Shown in pieces: positions 45,945 to 58,309 of a stretch of DNA of 64,000 bases. Positions within the stretch are counted from its first letter, which is position 1. Every line of letters begins with the position of its first letter. A model generated the notes under the pieces. It was not told where the DNA came from. It saw only the letters and a list, made by a program, of their open reading frames with translations, and did not search any database. The translations under genes and the position numbers were made by a program. The stretch comes from Spisula solida (lineage: Eukaryota; Mollusca; Bivalvia; Venerida; Mactridae): positions 14,373,455 through 14,437,454 of the forward strand of contig OX365948.1 in assembly GCA_947247005.1 (NCBI GenBank), read 5' to 3'.

Positions 45945-46249
45945 GCGTACATGTCTTGCTTAATAAAAAACCTAATTGTGAACTTTTTATCACAGACATG
46001 TTTGAAGAACGTGTAAAGTGAAAATTAAATGGAAAATGCAATACCCGATTACCACGTGTATGAATAGGCGATTAAACATTTTTCGACCGTGTGACCATTC
46101 AAGCGTGACGAAAAAAACACATAACGAACTCAACAATTCAAAATTTAGGATTTTCAATTTTGTTGCAAAACTTATGATGCCAAGTTTATATTGGTATTTT
46201 TTTAAAAATTGAATCAATAGATATATCATTTTTGTCGAGCCCGCTTGCG

Positions 46250-46740
46250 ATGAGCGAGACTTAGTCGCCACTTTTGGTGTATATGTGTGCTTAAATGCGT
46301 GCGTTCGATTTTATCCGGACCATAACTTTGTTATGCTTTGATCAATCTTGCTTATATTTGGCATGAATGTTCACCACCATGAGGAGGAGTGTCATGCACA
46401 ACACACATGTTCCTATCTCAAAGGTCAAGGTCACAGTTGGAGGGCAAAGGTCAAATTAAAGCTGTCTGGACCATAACTTTGTGATGCTTTGCTCAATCGT
46501 CGTTATATTTGACATGAATGTTCTTCCCATGAGAAGGAGTCTCGTGCCCAACTCCAGGTTCCTGTCTCAAAGGTTAAGGTCACAGTCTAAGGTCAAATGT
46601 AAGCTTGTCCGGACCATAACGTTGTCATGCATAGACCACTCTTTCTTTTATTTGGCATGAATGTTAACCTTAATGTTCCGGAGTGTTATGCCACAGAAAC
46701 TTGCATAATTGAAAAAAAAATTTAAAAAAAATTGCTACCA
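46250..46740 (+). repeat. tandem array of ~145-bp units (GTCAAGGTCACAG type)
   Basis: Three units share CCGGACCATAACTTTGT, ATTTGGCATGAATGTTC and CTCAAAGGTCAAGGTCACAG. They are related to the arrays at 14395-15155 and 54100-54700. The left border carries GAGCCCGCTTGCGATGAGCG. Confidence 0.65.
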
Positions 46741-46749
46741 GAGTGTTTT

Positions 46750-47715
46750 GTGGAGTATGTGGATTTCTTGGAGGGGGGGGGTAAACTGTTTATTGGTGCC
46801 ACTGTCCTAGTATGGGGTCTGCCCCTGCTCAAACGCCCGAGAAATTAAAGTACTGGCATGGTTCGATGGCACGACGTTCAAACATACACACACAGCGTTG
46901 TTGTAAAACAAGAATCGTTGATTTTTATTTACAGATAACAAGGTTTGAATGTTTTTATTACATTAAATAAAAATAAAACATAGACAAATCGTGCATGTAT
47001 AATAATCTAACATGTACATACAACATGCATGCATATCAATCAAGTATAGAAATAAACAGCACAACATATGAACCAGTCAAACATTAATATATACATATAA
47101 CATAATTATAATAAACGTATCAGTTGCGACCATGGTCCATGTTGTGCACTTAGTGAATCTGACCTCCCGATATAGGCAGGTGATACACATCCATGAACAT
47201 TAGACAACAATTTCGATTTTCTTCCACATAATTTCTATCATCGAACAATGCAACGAATTTCTAAAACTTAACAAACATCTTAATTTTAAAGTAGCGTTTG
47301 CTTACTCAATGCAAAACTAAATCTAGTGTCTACTTCGTGTAACTGATCATTGGTGACAACATTATCTCTAACCAGTAATACGTTTTTATTAAGATGTCAA
47401 CTCCTGTTAAGGATTTACCATAATTCGTGAGAATTAGGGTACCAATTCCACAATATTTCGGGAAGAGCTTTCGTTCAATCTGTCTTCTACCGATATAAAA
47501 AGCGACAAGCCTCAGATAGAACTATTCCGCGGTCGTTATAATTTCATAAACACACATTAAAATAGTGCATCAAATGTACACCAAAGACGATAAAAATATT
47601 CTTCTCAGCACCTCAAAACATGTACATAAGTTTTGACCTATGGTTTGCACATATACATTTGTGTGTATGTTGTTATATATATACGACACTGCATAGAAAC
47701 TGTTGGGATGAAATG
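46750..47715 (-). other. probable 3' UTR of the minus-strand membrane-protein gene
   Basis: This stretch follows the TAA at 47716-47718 of the minus-strand gene. On the minus strand AATAAA motifs occur at 46924-46929 and near 46946, about 770-800 nt downstream of the stop. Nothing else is recognised here. Confidence 0.4.
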
Positions 47716-50684
47716 TTAGTACCCGGGGTATGGCGGCGGCGGTACAACATCTGCATAGTCCGGTGGTGGATCTAAAATATAACATAATATTATTAATATA
47801 CAATGAAATATCGCTTTAGACCAAATTGATTACCCCAAGTCTATTTTTAAGAATTGAATTTAGCCTTCATATATTGAATTACATTTGTATACCATTTCGG
47901 TCGATTTATACTTTGTTATTGACTTTTAAAATGCAATATAAAATAAACGTGCGGAACAAACTTAAAACATAGTTACATACATTTTCCATCATTAGGTCTA
48001 GTTAAAGAGCACCATGAACAATTAAATGTCGAACATTATCGGTGTTAACGAAGTTGTCAAATAATTCGTTGTATTAAGTGTTCGATAGATAACAGATTAC
48101 TACCTGGAGGGTTTATTTGGTTGTCGCCTTGTTCATAAAGTGTAGGGTTAGTTTCAAGATGAGCTCGGGACAAGGCTTGGTTGTCAACTGTATGCCTAGC
48201 ACTTACTAGTGTTAGTGCCTCGTCATTATTAACATTACTGTGTCCTTGCTCATTTATGTTTTCTTCGCTTGTAGGCACGTGTTGTTGCTGCATAACGGAC
48301 GAATATGACGGTGCGTCTTCAGTATATCCTGGACGCCTTAATGATGGGCAATCTGTGGACGAATATGACGGTGCATCTTCAGTATATTCTGGACGCCTTA
48401 ATGATGGGTCATCTGGTCGTGGTAACTGCCGCGGTAATGGTAAACCCATAGGTGTTTCGGTTTCTGTCAAAGACAAAGTTAAAACATTGTTACAAACTAG
48501 TAAGTTTATTCTGCTACTTTTTTCTATAAGGACATAAAAACTAACGTACGCGTTTTCAGCCGTTATTAATTTTATAAAACCAAATTTATAAAAACTATCT
48601 AATAAAGACATAACGAAATACGTGTACATGTATAATAAAAACTACCAACCTCTGTCATTGCCGATATTTTTGTAAACCAAATAGCTTATTGCAATTATTG
48701 TACACCCAACGATGGTAACAAGAATGGCTGCTCCTAAATTTTTCATAGATACTTTATTATCGTCTGCTTCCGTGCCGATATCATCATACCAGTTGTGTGG
48801 CGTTATTCTTCTTGTAGCTGTCATCGTCGTTGTTTGCAATCTAGACTCTGAAATAGGAAAATCGTGATATGCATCGTACAGGTTTTGGCAAGATTATGAC
48901 GTCATTAACACATCCGGGTACGGCTTTAGCAAAGCAGTTACGGCAACTCGTTAGTTTACGATCAAATTAGAATTCTTTATCATTCTTTTATAACTTTAAG
49001 TTGATATGCAATAGACTTATTCGGCTAATGAATCCTTACAAATCTTATCTGTCCCAAATTTGCAGTTGCTGGAAGTATTAGAAAAAAAAGATTTCAACGA
49101 AAGTTTAGGTTTTCCATGTGCTTTGATAAAACGGTACATGTTTTCGTATATAATTATATAACAACATGATTAACAAGATTAATAATTCCTGTGACAGAAA
49201 TAACATCTCCTTATATACGCATGGTACACTGGATATTAAAGCATCTGCTCAACGTGTGATCAACAACATTTGGCGTCCAATTAAAGTGGGAGGGTACTTT
49301 TAAAAAGGTTACATATCCTTGTAATAGTTGGTACCGCTGGAAACTAAAAGCTATTTGCAATTCAATGGTACATCTTAAAAGATGCTGGCATCATAAATGA
49401 CGTTGCCATGATGTCGCGAACGTTATCACTCTGCGTTCTTTTTACGTCCGTTTTACTGTGAGCAGTGCATATCGGTGATTATCAGCGAAATGTATGCGTA
49501 GGTGGTCTTAATATACATAATAACAGTAATTATAAAGCCTTTAGAGGCAACGCAGTTAGACAAAATTAATGTCTAATCTATCATGTGAGCCTCTTGTGAT
49601 ATAAACATTACCCCGGTAGTTTGACACAGTGAGTACTTGTAACGGTCTTACCTGATATGTTTCGCCAGTATATTTGTACTTTCAGCGATGCTAAAGTTGA
49701 TATATGTTCATCAGGAAACACAGCGTACACCATAGACTTGTTTGTACATAATGGTCCATGGCTTAAGTCAGAACAAGAGAATCCCTGAAACACACACACA
49801 CACATACAGTTAGAGGCTCACACGAAAGGCTGGGCTTTTCCAACTGTGTCGCCTCATAAAATGAGACGTTATTACTGTTATTTCAGTATTCTTCTTATTG
49901 TTGTTGCTAACTTTTAACTTTGATTCTGACGTCAGACTGGGTGAGACAGTACAATGTGGAACATTAGTAGTTTCAAGTTTGCTTTCAGACTATTAAGTCA
50001 TTACAAAACCAATAAACTTCAATAATTCCAGTTACACTGTAACAGTCAGGAGGTGTAGCGTCATATTTGCATGTATTTTTTACATCCATGCTTTGATTTG
50101 CTATGCTTTGCTGACATGCTAGTCAGTTGTTGATAAATAACAATATAGTAAAAGCAACATTGAACTGACTTAGCTAGGTTATTTACATGCACATCCAGGA
50201 GTGAGCAAGAGCAGCAAGAACAGCACAGAACAGACAGCGACATCATCCGAGAGAGCGGAAGGAACAACTAGTAAGTAAAAGGCAAGAACAAGAGTTTGCA
50301 ATGCTTTTAAACGTGAAAAGAAAAGAACCGCTCGTTTGCATAAGAGACATAAATTACCCCGGCCGCCGTCCGATGACCGGCCTTTGTTGAGCTGTGAACA
50401 TTGTGCTTAATTATTATCACTTACCAGAGACAGATAATAAGGAACATGGCGTCCGATGAAGTATCGAAATGTATATCCACAAATGAGTTTTTCAAGCCAA
50501 GTATATTCTTCACGGAGTCCTTTGACACATATTTCCCTGTCCGTTCTATTGTTGACAATGGCGAACATACATGGTTTCTGATTGTCCACATTTTCCTTCG
50601 ATGTATAATGCAGTGTTATTTTATCGTACATTGCAATGTCGTAAGTTTCACCACAGGTAGAGTTCATCACTTTAATGAGTAGAT
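47716..50684 (-). CDS. single-pass membrane protein with CUB-like ectodomain (5' end missing)
   Basis: Five minus-strand exons, in transcript order: 50684-50425, 49784-49652, 48847-48650, 48463-48104 and 47771-47716. All have GT/AG borders and their phases fit (1-0-1-1-1), giving about 335 residues. Exons 1-2 hold six cysteines (STCGETYDI, KPCMFAIV, REICVKG, LICGYTF, FSCSDLS, PLCTNKS) in a beta-rich segment with several N-glycosylation sites, which looks CUB-like. Exon 3 encodes a membrane span, LGAAILVTIVGCTIIAISYL. Exons 4-5 encode the cytoplasmic tail with a tandem duplication (PSLRRP.YTEDAPSYSS twice). It ends PPPDYADVVPPPPYPGY, rich in possible WW/SH3 ligands. The first exon starts in phase 1, so an upstream signal-peptide exon is needed; I did not find it. 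I know no characterised protein with this layout; a surface receptor or adhesion role is inference. Confidence 0.75.
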
Positions 50685-51163
50685 CTAAGGAAAAAGAAAG
50701 CAAAGAAAGTATAATTTATTTATTATTTATACATTGTATATGTATAATAATAAACTGTCGGATCCCACGTATGCCAGGGCCTGCATCGCTGTTGATTAAA
50801 AATGTAGTAATAATAATAATATCTTTATTTAGAGAAGGTAACATGTACAGACATATGCAATAGATAAATTCACATACATCTTAATTAAAACGAGGCCTTC
50901 TATAAAACAAACAACAACAAAACATGTTATTTTGACAATCACTCAAAGTACACACATACTATTAGTAAACAATTTAAATATTCAATTTCGTTATTTCCAA
51001 CATAGATAATTGAAGTCATACATATATGGTATTATTATTTTTGTTTGTGTAATAAGAAATTTTTTACTGATTTTTTGAACGAATTAAGTGATGTAAGCAG
51101 ACGAATGTTTGTTGGGGTTACATTCCACATAAATGCAGACAAATATGAGAAGGACATTTTCAT

Positions 51164-51583
51164 TTAGTTTATGTTGTGTTTAGGTGTCACTAAGTCATTG
51201 TTACTAACTGATCTAAGGGTGTATGTATTATTACTGGAAAATGTCAATAAATTTGAAAGATAATTAGGAGCAAGATTCTTATGTCTTTTTGAGTCCTTAG
51301 TAATGATCAAATTCGCCATTCTTGTCTGTAATTTATATATGAGATTTTTGCTCTTAGTGCCTGTTCCCCATACCGTGCAGCAATAATCTAGAATCGACAA
51401 AATGTATGCGTTATAAAACATCTTTTTCATATCTTCATTTAGAAAATAATTTAGAAAATAACTTATTTTCTTAAACAGGGCAATCTTATTAGTTATTTTA
51501 GAACATACTTTTTTAAGCTGTAAATTCCATGAGAGCACATTGTCTACATAGATTCCTAGTATCTTTTGAACAGCTACATTTTT
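51164..51583 (-). pseudogene. LINE C-terminal (thumb and tail) segment
   Basis: From 51583 the minus frame reads KILGIYVDNVLSWN, then KIALFKKISYFL and ILDYCCTVWG. It ends with LAPNYLSNLL...YTLRS. This continues the reverse-transcriptase frame that stops at the 51584-52335 insertion. A block between IITKDS and NLAPNYL seems deleted. Confidence 0.75.
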
Positions 51584-52335
51584 GGGAGGCGATTAAGCCT
51601 CTCATTACTACCATTGCCCATTAACCGCCTTTAGGCTGCTATGTGAATCCGCATTCAAGTAGTTCCAGAAACTGTCAACATTCCCAATACTGCTACCTAT
51701 GTTTCTCCAAATTTTTTAACTGATTTAAGCCAATCAGCAACATTTGTTTATTCTAAGATCAAAAATTATTGTGAAACTGTTCGTTAAATCGATATTTTGG
51801 CCAAAAAAATCACTACACCGGCTGATACCGAACTTGTTTCATAGTACGAAAATGACGTGTTCATCAAATGTCCCGGCTGTAAAGCTATTTTTAGAAACTT
51901 CAGACTACGTTATCAATGAATCGTATACGGTCTGCAACCTCATATTTACATGTAAATGTATTGAGTGTAATAAAGGTATTGTATAAAGGTATTGTATTGC
52001 AAAGTACTGTTATGCAATCATATGGTGTCGCTGTACTAGCTGGCCGCTTTCTATAGACTGTCTCACGCTGTGAGGGAAGTGATTACAAGACGGCACTGTA
52101 GAATCTGATAAATAGGTGCGTAGTATTATTTTAAAGCCACTTTTGATATACGCATTCAATACACGTATTACATATAAATTAATATGCACCTTTAAACAAT
52201 TATTTAGATACCAAACATGCCTATATAGTCACATATGCCTATTTTGACATTCAAGACAAGATCGGCAGTAAGAAAACGAACATTAAACGTGTAAAGTCGG
52301 TTTAAGCTTTAGTAGCAGCAACCAGATCGCCTCCC
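51584..52335. mobile_element. 752-bp TIR element inserted in the LINE
   Basis: It begins GGGAGGCGAT and ends ATCGCCTCCC, and it cuts the LINE between the coding blocks TESK and VQKILGIYVD. The LINE frame makes sense only when it is skipped. The interior is non-coding. The target duplication is unclear. Confidence 0.65.
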
Positions 52336-53421
52336 ATCTTTACTCTCAGTGCTTTGATTTATATATGAGTCCCCTATTTTCAATTTCAGATGTAAGTCTG
52401 GTTGATTTCTTAATCTTTGTTTGGTAGTTAATATCATACAGTTTGTTTTTGTTGGATGAAGTGACATATTGTTTGTTTGACACCAGTTAGTAACAGCGGT
52501 TAAGTTTCTTTGAAGTTTGTTTTGTAGGATATGTATGTCATTGTCCGATTCATAGAGGGTAGAATCGTCAGCATATAAATTAATATTGCATGTTTCAGAT
52601 TCAAATGTAATGTCGTTTATATAAATGAGAATTAAAAGTGGTCCAAGTATAGAGCCCTGAGGAACTCCTGATATAATTTTGAGTTTCTTCGAAGTCTGAT
52701 TATCAGATTTGATTACTTGAAATCTATTCGATAAATAAGATTCAAATAGTTTGATAGATTGACTAGAAATATGATACAGTTCAAGTTTATGTAAAAGGAT
52801 TTTATGATCAACCAGATCAAATGCTATCCTTAAATCCAAAAAAACAGCACCGACGTATTTCCCAGAATCTATATCGTTCAGCCACGTATCGATTAGATGA
52901 ATTAGGGCAGTATGACATGAATGTTTCGGGCGGAATCCCGACTGGGTTGAATGAATTATGTCAGTTGACTTGAAATAATTTTGAAGTTGAGCACCAATGT
53001 GCCGTTCAAATATTTTAGACAGAGTTGGTAAAATAGATATTGGTCGATAATTATTGGGATCTTTTCTATCACCATTTTTGAATTTTGGAATAACAAATGC
53101 CTCCTTAAATGCATCTGGAAATATTCCCAGACGTATACTTTGATTTATGATATGTGCTATGGCAGGAGTAATAAAGTCACCACACTGTTTGATTATTTTC
53201 GGCCTAATTCCATCAATACCTGTTGATTTGTTAGGATTTAGTTTGTCAATAATTTTCTTGACTTCGAAAGCTGAAATATAGTCAATATCAAAGATGCTAT
53301 ACCCAAGTCTTTCATTGTGAATATTTTGAAGCTTGGAATAGTTCTTTTTCACAAACTGAGTCTTTTCAATGATATTCGAAATATTTGTGAAGTGTTCATT
53401 CATTGCATCTATTATTTGCAT
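52336..53421 (-). pseudogene. LINE reverse transcriptase
   Basis: The frame is uninterrupted for about 360 codons. Blocks in order: LNPNKSTGIDGIRPKIIK, NNYRPISILPTLSKIFE, QSGFRPKHSC, VFLDLRIAFDLVDH, ISGVPQGSILGPLL and NLYADDSTLYES. The catalytic YADD and the first Asp of FLDL are intact. The usual K of 'KAFD' is replaced (LRIAFD). It is cut off at both ends by insertions, so it cannot make the complete protein, but the copy looks fairly young. Confidence 0.9.
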
Positions 53422-53460
53422 TCGGTCTGTAAAAAGATGATTATGTTAAAATAGTGTGTA

Positions 53461-55524
53461 GGCGAGTCATTTAAGCTCAAAAATAGGGCCAACCTCAAAC
53501 TAATCGCAACACAAAGAATTTTTACATTTTCATTATCTACAAACTATTATACACTCTAGAAAAAAAGTCCGAAGTAAAAATTTTGCTGGAAAGTTGGAAA
53601 AAATCAACATGTTTAAGGCCACTTTTGACAGCAAGTTTAGCATGTTCTTTTATTCAAAGTACGAGGGACATTTTAAGTTCTGATAATGCCTCTGTTAGTA
53701 GTTAAATATGTACTAAATGTATATAAAAGTGCATATTTACTGAAAGATACAACCTTCCTCTAGCGAAATCAAATAATGATATTATCATCGGAGAGTTTAA
53801 TATTAGCCTGTATGACATTATACATGTAGGGGTATAACCTATTGAATTGTCGACAAATTGAGTCATATTAGCACTTGGAAGGGGTAACATAAAGGTTAAT
53901 CATTTCTATAATTTCAAACCGATTTGTTTAGAAATTACACATATCATGTATTATGTACATTTGTATCTAATAGTAAATGAACATTCTTGTTCAGACTGTA
54001 TACATGACTGAAAATGTAGATGAATAAGGCCGTGCCCAAAATACTCCCGAATATATTTCTGTTAGCAAAACCGTGTCCTCTCTGTTACTTTGTCGCTTTT
54101 AACTGGATTTTAAAATTGCTTGGTACACTTGTTCACACGTCAGGACAGTGTGTCATGCGCAAGACCCATGTTCCTAGCTAAAATGTCAAGGTCACTATTA
54201 GAGGGCAAAGGTTATTTAGTTATGCACGTCTTGTCCGCTATGTAACATGATCGTTACTTACTGGATTTTAAAAATCCTTGACACAACTGTTCATCACATC
54301 AAGACGATGTGCCATGCTCCAGACCCAGGTCTCTAGCTCAATGGCCAAGGTCATACTTAGAGGTCAAATGTTATACAGTCATGTAAGTCGCGTTCGCTCT
54401 CTAACCTTGTTGTTTCTTACTGGATTATAAAATTGCCTGGTACAAATGTTTACCACATCAAGACGGTGTGACATGAGCAAGACATAGGTTCCTAGCTCAA
54501 AGGTCAAGGTCACACTTAGAGGTCAAAGGTTTTATAGTCATGCAAGTCGCATTCACTCTGTATCTTTGTCGTTTCTTACTGGATTTTTAAATCGCTTGGT
54601 ACAAATGTTCACCACGTTAAGGCGGTGTGCCATGCGCAAGACCTAGGTCACAAGTTCAAAGGTCAAGGCCATATTTAGAGGTCAAAGGTTATAACGTTTT
54701 TGAATACCTTCTTTTAAGAAACATATGTTCCGATTTCAAAATAATTTGGCACACATGGTTCTTTGGTGACCCTCTAAACTAAATACATAAACAGCGCTGT
54801 GGTTCGAATAACAACATGGCCACCAGGGGGCGTGATACATTTCCTGTATAGATATCATGTATTAAAAAGCTTGAACATCATTGTTTTGAAAATCACTGCT
54901 CTAAATTGTAATTATTTTGGCACAAATGGTCATTGGGTAACCCTCTTCCACAAATCTGAAAATAATTTTGATTAGATTTTTCAAAAACATGAATATTATG
55001 GAGTGAGCACATTTTCCCTATATTGAAGCACTAACATTGACTGCTTTCTCAGTCTTTTTCTCAAGAACCAGCTGTTTGATTTCAAAATAATTTCGCTCAA
55101 ATATTGCTTTTGTGACTCTCTACCAAATTCCTTAAAACAATTATGGTTCGTCGAAAGAAATTGTCGCTAGGGAATAAATTCTAATTTTTCGTAGTAGTTG
55201 TAATAGAAAACATTGAACATTTTCCTCGCCGAAACTGAATATCTGATAGAAAACAAATGTTACAGGATTGTTCCTTGGTTGAATCGTTTACAATTAAAAT
55301 GCATTAAAAGTAAAATGCTCATACAGATCAAAAAATAAACCCCACAAAAGAAACAAAGATCGCGAAAACATGTGACAATTCAATATTATGAGCATATTTC
55401 GAAAAGCCAATGGAACTTTGTCTTAGGACTTTTTTTCACGGTTAACATTAGCTAGATGCACAATATAAAAAGATAAAACTTTGTGTTGCAACTAGTTTGA
55501 GGTTAAAAGTTAAAATGACTCGCC
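53461..55524. mobile_element. TA-flanked TIR element carrying an internal tandem array
   Basis: The left end GGCGAGTCATTTAAGCTC and the right end, whose complement is GGCGAGTCATTTTAACTT, are inverse. The match resumes inward at CCTCAAACTA..TGCAACACAAAG. TA abuts both ends. It separates the endonuclease/linker part of the LINE (ends GDSQQSVIPTT) from the reverse transcriptase (starts near MQIIDAMNEHF). Inside, 54100-54700 holds four ~140-bp units with CTCAAAGGTCAAGGTCACAC. No transposase was seen. Confidence 0.7.
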
Positions 55525-56600
55525 TAGTGGTAGGTATCACACTCTGCTGCGAGTCACCAGCAGAAATAGTCTTAATACTTTTCCATAAATCACTAGGTGA
55601 TGTATTATTTTCTATAGCGTCGTTATAAAAGTTCTTTTTACTTTTCTTTATCATACTGTAAATTTTATTTCTTTGAATTTTATATTCATCATTTGGTTAT
55701 TTCTATGTAGTTTGTTTCGTTCATTTATTGCAGATTGTATATTTTCTGTGAACCATGCAGGTTGTATGTCACGCTTAATTCTTTTTTCTTTAATAGGTGC
55801 ATGCTTCCTTAACGTAGCATTCAGTATATCATAAAATATTTGAAGTGAAAAGTTAGGATCCTCATATATTTCAACCGTATCAAGACCCATATTTAATAAA
55901 TCATTCCTGAACTTGTGCTCATCAAACTTTTTGTAGCATCTATATTTAATTGTTTTATGAGATGATCGACTGAAATTTTGACTCTTCGAGTATGTAAAGC
56001 AAATTGGAAAATGGTCACTTATACTATAGAACGGAACCTTTACTTCAATAATATTATCAGGGTTGCTCGAATAAATATGATCAATGATAGACAAAGAATG
56101 TTTAGTTATACGAGTTGGTGAATGTATCATCTGCCTTAAACCATATTTGTTAACAAGATCGTTCCATTTAGTATTTTTAAAACAACTGGTATCACTTTCA
56201 GTTAAGTAATTTATATTTATATCTCCGAGAATATTAAAGTTTGTTCCATCCATTCTCTCAATTATGTTTTCAAAATTATCAATCCATGACTGTGCTGAGT
56301 CTGGAGGTCGGTATATGAAACTTAGTATGATCGGTTTACTATGAGAAAATAATATCTCAATGCAAATGGACTCAATGTCAATATGTTCGAGATCATGTCT
56401 ACGAGTGTAATGTATTTTGTTGGATATGTAAACTACAATACCACCTCCTTTTTTATTTTTTCGATCGCGTCTCTCTAAGTTAAAACAGTTAACATGAAGA
56501 GTACTGTTGTTTATTTGATCCGTTATAAATGTTTCACAAAGTCCAAGTATATCTACGTTAGTAGACGGAATCTGATAACGTGGGCTCTGACGATGATAAT
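55525..56600 (-). pseudogene. LINE apurinic-type endonuclease and linker
   Basis: Two overlapping minus frames (55651-56600 and 55525-55654) cover it. Blocks include DILGLCETFI, GGGIVVYISNKI, LSFIYRPPDS, FNILGDININYL, SPTRIT, IIDHIYSS and YSISDHFPICF with the SDH catalytic motif. The linker WFTENIQSAINERNKLHR then KKSKKNFYNDAIENNTSP follows. A frame change at about 55653 and the missing N-terminus make it non-functional. Confidence 0.85.
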
Positions 56601-56683
56601 AAGGTTGCTGATAAAATACACCAACACAAAACAATATAAAATGATATTGATTTTGTATTACTTGTGCGAAATAAAAGCATATA

Positions 56684-58307
56684 CGTGGGTCATTCAATAA
56701 ATTCGTAGATTGTGTTAATCATTTAAACATCTGATGACTCAGAGAAAAACAAACTACATCAAGTTTGAATTGATAGACACGAGCGGGTGTGTACATTATG
56801 TAATGGAAGAGACTTAGAAGACGAATACCATTTCTTAATTATCTGTCCAGTTTATCTTGAATTACGTAAGAAATATTTAAAAAGATATTTTTACAATAGG
56901 CCAAGTGTGTTCAAGTTCTTAGATCTAATGCAGTCTACAAATAAGCATATCTTAAATAATCTAGGACATTATATTTTGGAAGCGTTTGCTGTTAGAAAAA
57001 ATTTAGCTAGCAACATTGCTTATACATAGTATTGAAAATTGAATTTTTGAATTATAATTTTGTTGTCGTTTTTGTGCGTATGCGTGCGTGTGTGCGTGCG
57101 TCCATGTGTGAGTGCGTGTGTGTGTGTGTGTGTGCTTGTGTATGCATGCGTGCGTGCGTGCGTGTTTGTTTGTTTATTTCGAGTTCAACCTCGAAATCTA
57201 TGTATTTTCACTGACTCTTGTAATTGTTTAATATTAATATTTTCTGTGTCCTTATTCTAAATTTCATATTCTCTTCACCTGTCAAGTTTATTTATGCATG
57301 TATTTATTATGTATGATGATGAGCTGTACAGCTCAAGTCTGAAAATAAAATGTTCTGTTCACGTTTAACTACAGCCTTTCGGACACAAGTGCTGAAAATA
57401 TTGAGTAAAACAACGCTTTTTTAAAGAAAATATGGCTAAAATATAAATATCACCATACCAGTACCACCACACACCGCAATTTATTATCTGACGTCAGCGA
57501 CGTAATTGACGTTTTGCTGTTTCTCAAAGGGTAGCACGAAATGAATTATGTTATTAACATAGAACTAAACATATACATTCAAATCGTATATGATTTAACA
57601 TATCTTCCACAATATCTTAGATAGTCTAAGTGAAGGATTAAGGCTTGGCATGATGGTTGTATATTAACAAGAAAACACCTCGCATATTTCGATGAACGTT
57701 GCATGGAACGTCACTACGTTTGCCTGTCTGCACTTCCCTTTGCCGTTTTCAATAACATGCTGCGCTTCAGAAATTTGTTTTTGCCACTTAGACACAAGAC
57801 CAATGCATGCTGTGTGTTATCCCTTCTCTCTCTGTAACAGCTCTAGTGTGTCTGTTGTGTTTTTCCAAGCCCCATGCACAATTCAATAGTCGTATGAATT
57901 ACCTTGCGTAAAGAAATAGACATTTCCACGTTATTGAAAACGCGACTCGCCTTAATAAAAACGTTTTTAATTTACATTCCGACGTCCAAATAACTTAATA
58001 ATTTCATGAAATGTCATGATTATATTTTGCAATAATTTGACAGAAACATTGGAATGTGCATTACCTTAGTCGGAGTTTATGAATAGTTGAACAAATGAAA
58101 AAAACATGTTACGTCGGTCGGGGGTGGTAGCGCGTTACTATGGTAATACAATGGCTGATGACATGATACTCGTTTGCACTATTGACGATAAATTTGTATT
58201 GACTGTTGGTAATAAGTTACTGTTTGTTATGCTATAAGAAAGTATTGTTAAAACGCAATAATAATCAAATGAGAGCGATTGTCTACGTATATATTGAATG
58301 ACCCACT
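56684..58307 (-). mobile_element. Tc1/mariner-like element interrupted by a LINE fragment
   Basis: The ends CGTGGGTCATTCAATAAA and its inverse TATATTGAATGACCCACT are flanked by TA. On the minus strand, at about 57933, a frame starts MSISLRKVIHTTIELCMG and continues GKTQQTH, matching the start of the transposase remnant at 22144. The element keeps about 1.02 kb of its own sequence and has a ~600-bp LINE piece inside (56762-57362). It is inactive. Confidence 0.7.
56762..57362 (+). mobile_element. 5'-truncated LINE fragment inside the mariner-like element
   Basis: The frame at 56787-57029 reads MCTLCNGRDLEDEYHFLIIC then PVYLELRKKYL, the zinc-binding C-terminal end (CxLC...H..C) of a CR1/L2-type LINE. 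A GT/GTGC microsatellite (57070-57170) and a tail with GAGCTGTACAGCTCAAGTCT and AATAAA follow. Host sequence matching the related element at 22110-22650 resumes right after. Confidence 0.7.
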
Positions 58308-58309
58308 TA

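Larger units (their letters stand above)
50806..56600 (-). mobile_element. LINE of the CR1/L2/Jockey-like group, split by two insertions
   Basis: On the minus strand the order is endonuclease (56600-55525), reverse transcriptase (53460-52336) and C-terminal domain (51583-51164). The 3' end is CTAAATAAAGATATTATTAT with an ATT microsatellite (about 50806-50826), typical of this LINE group. The endonuclease starts at its ILGLCETF block, so the N-terminal catalytic segment is missing. A 752-bp and a 2064-bp TIR element interrupt it. Confidence 0.85.

Noticed and set aside
57032..57260. Cysteine-rich small proteins (CVCVCV...)
   Set aside because: These are translations of a GT/GTGC microsatellite within a LINE 3' tail.
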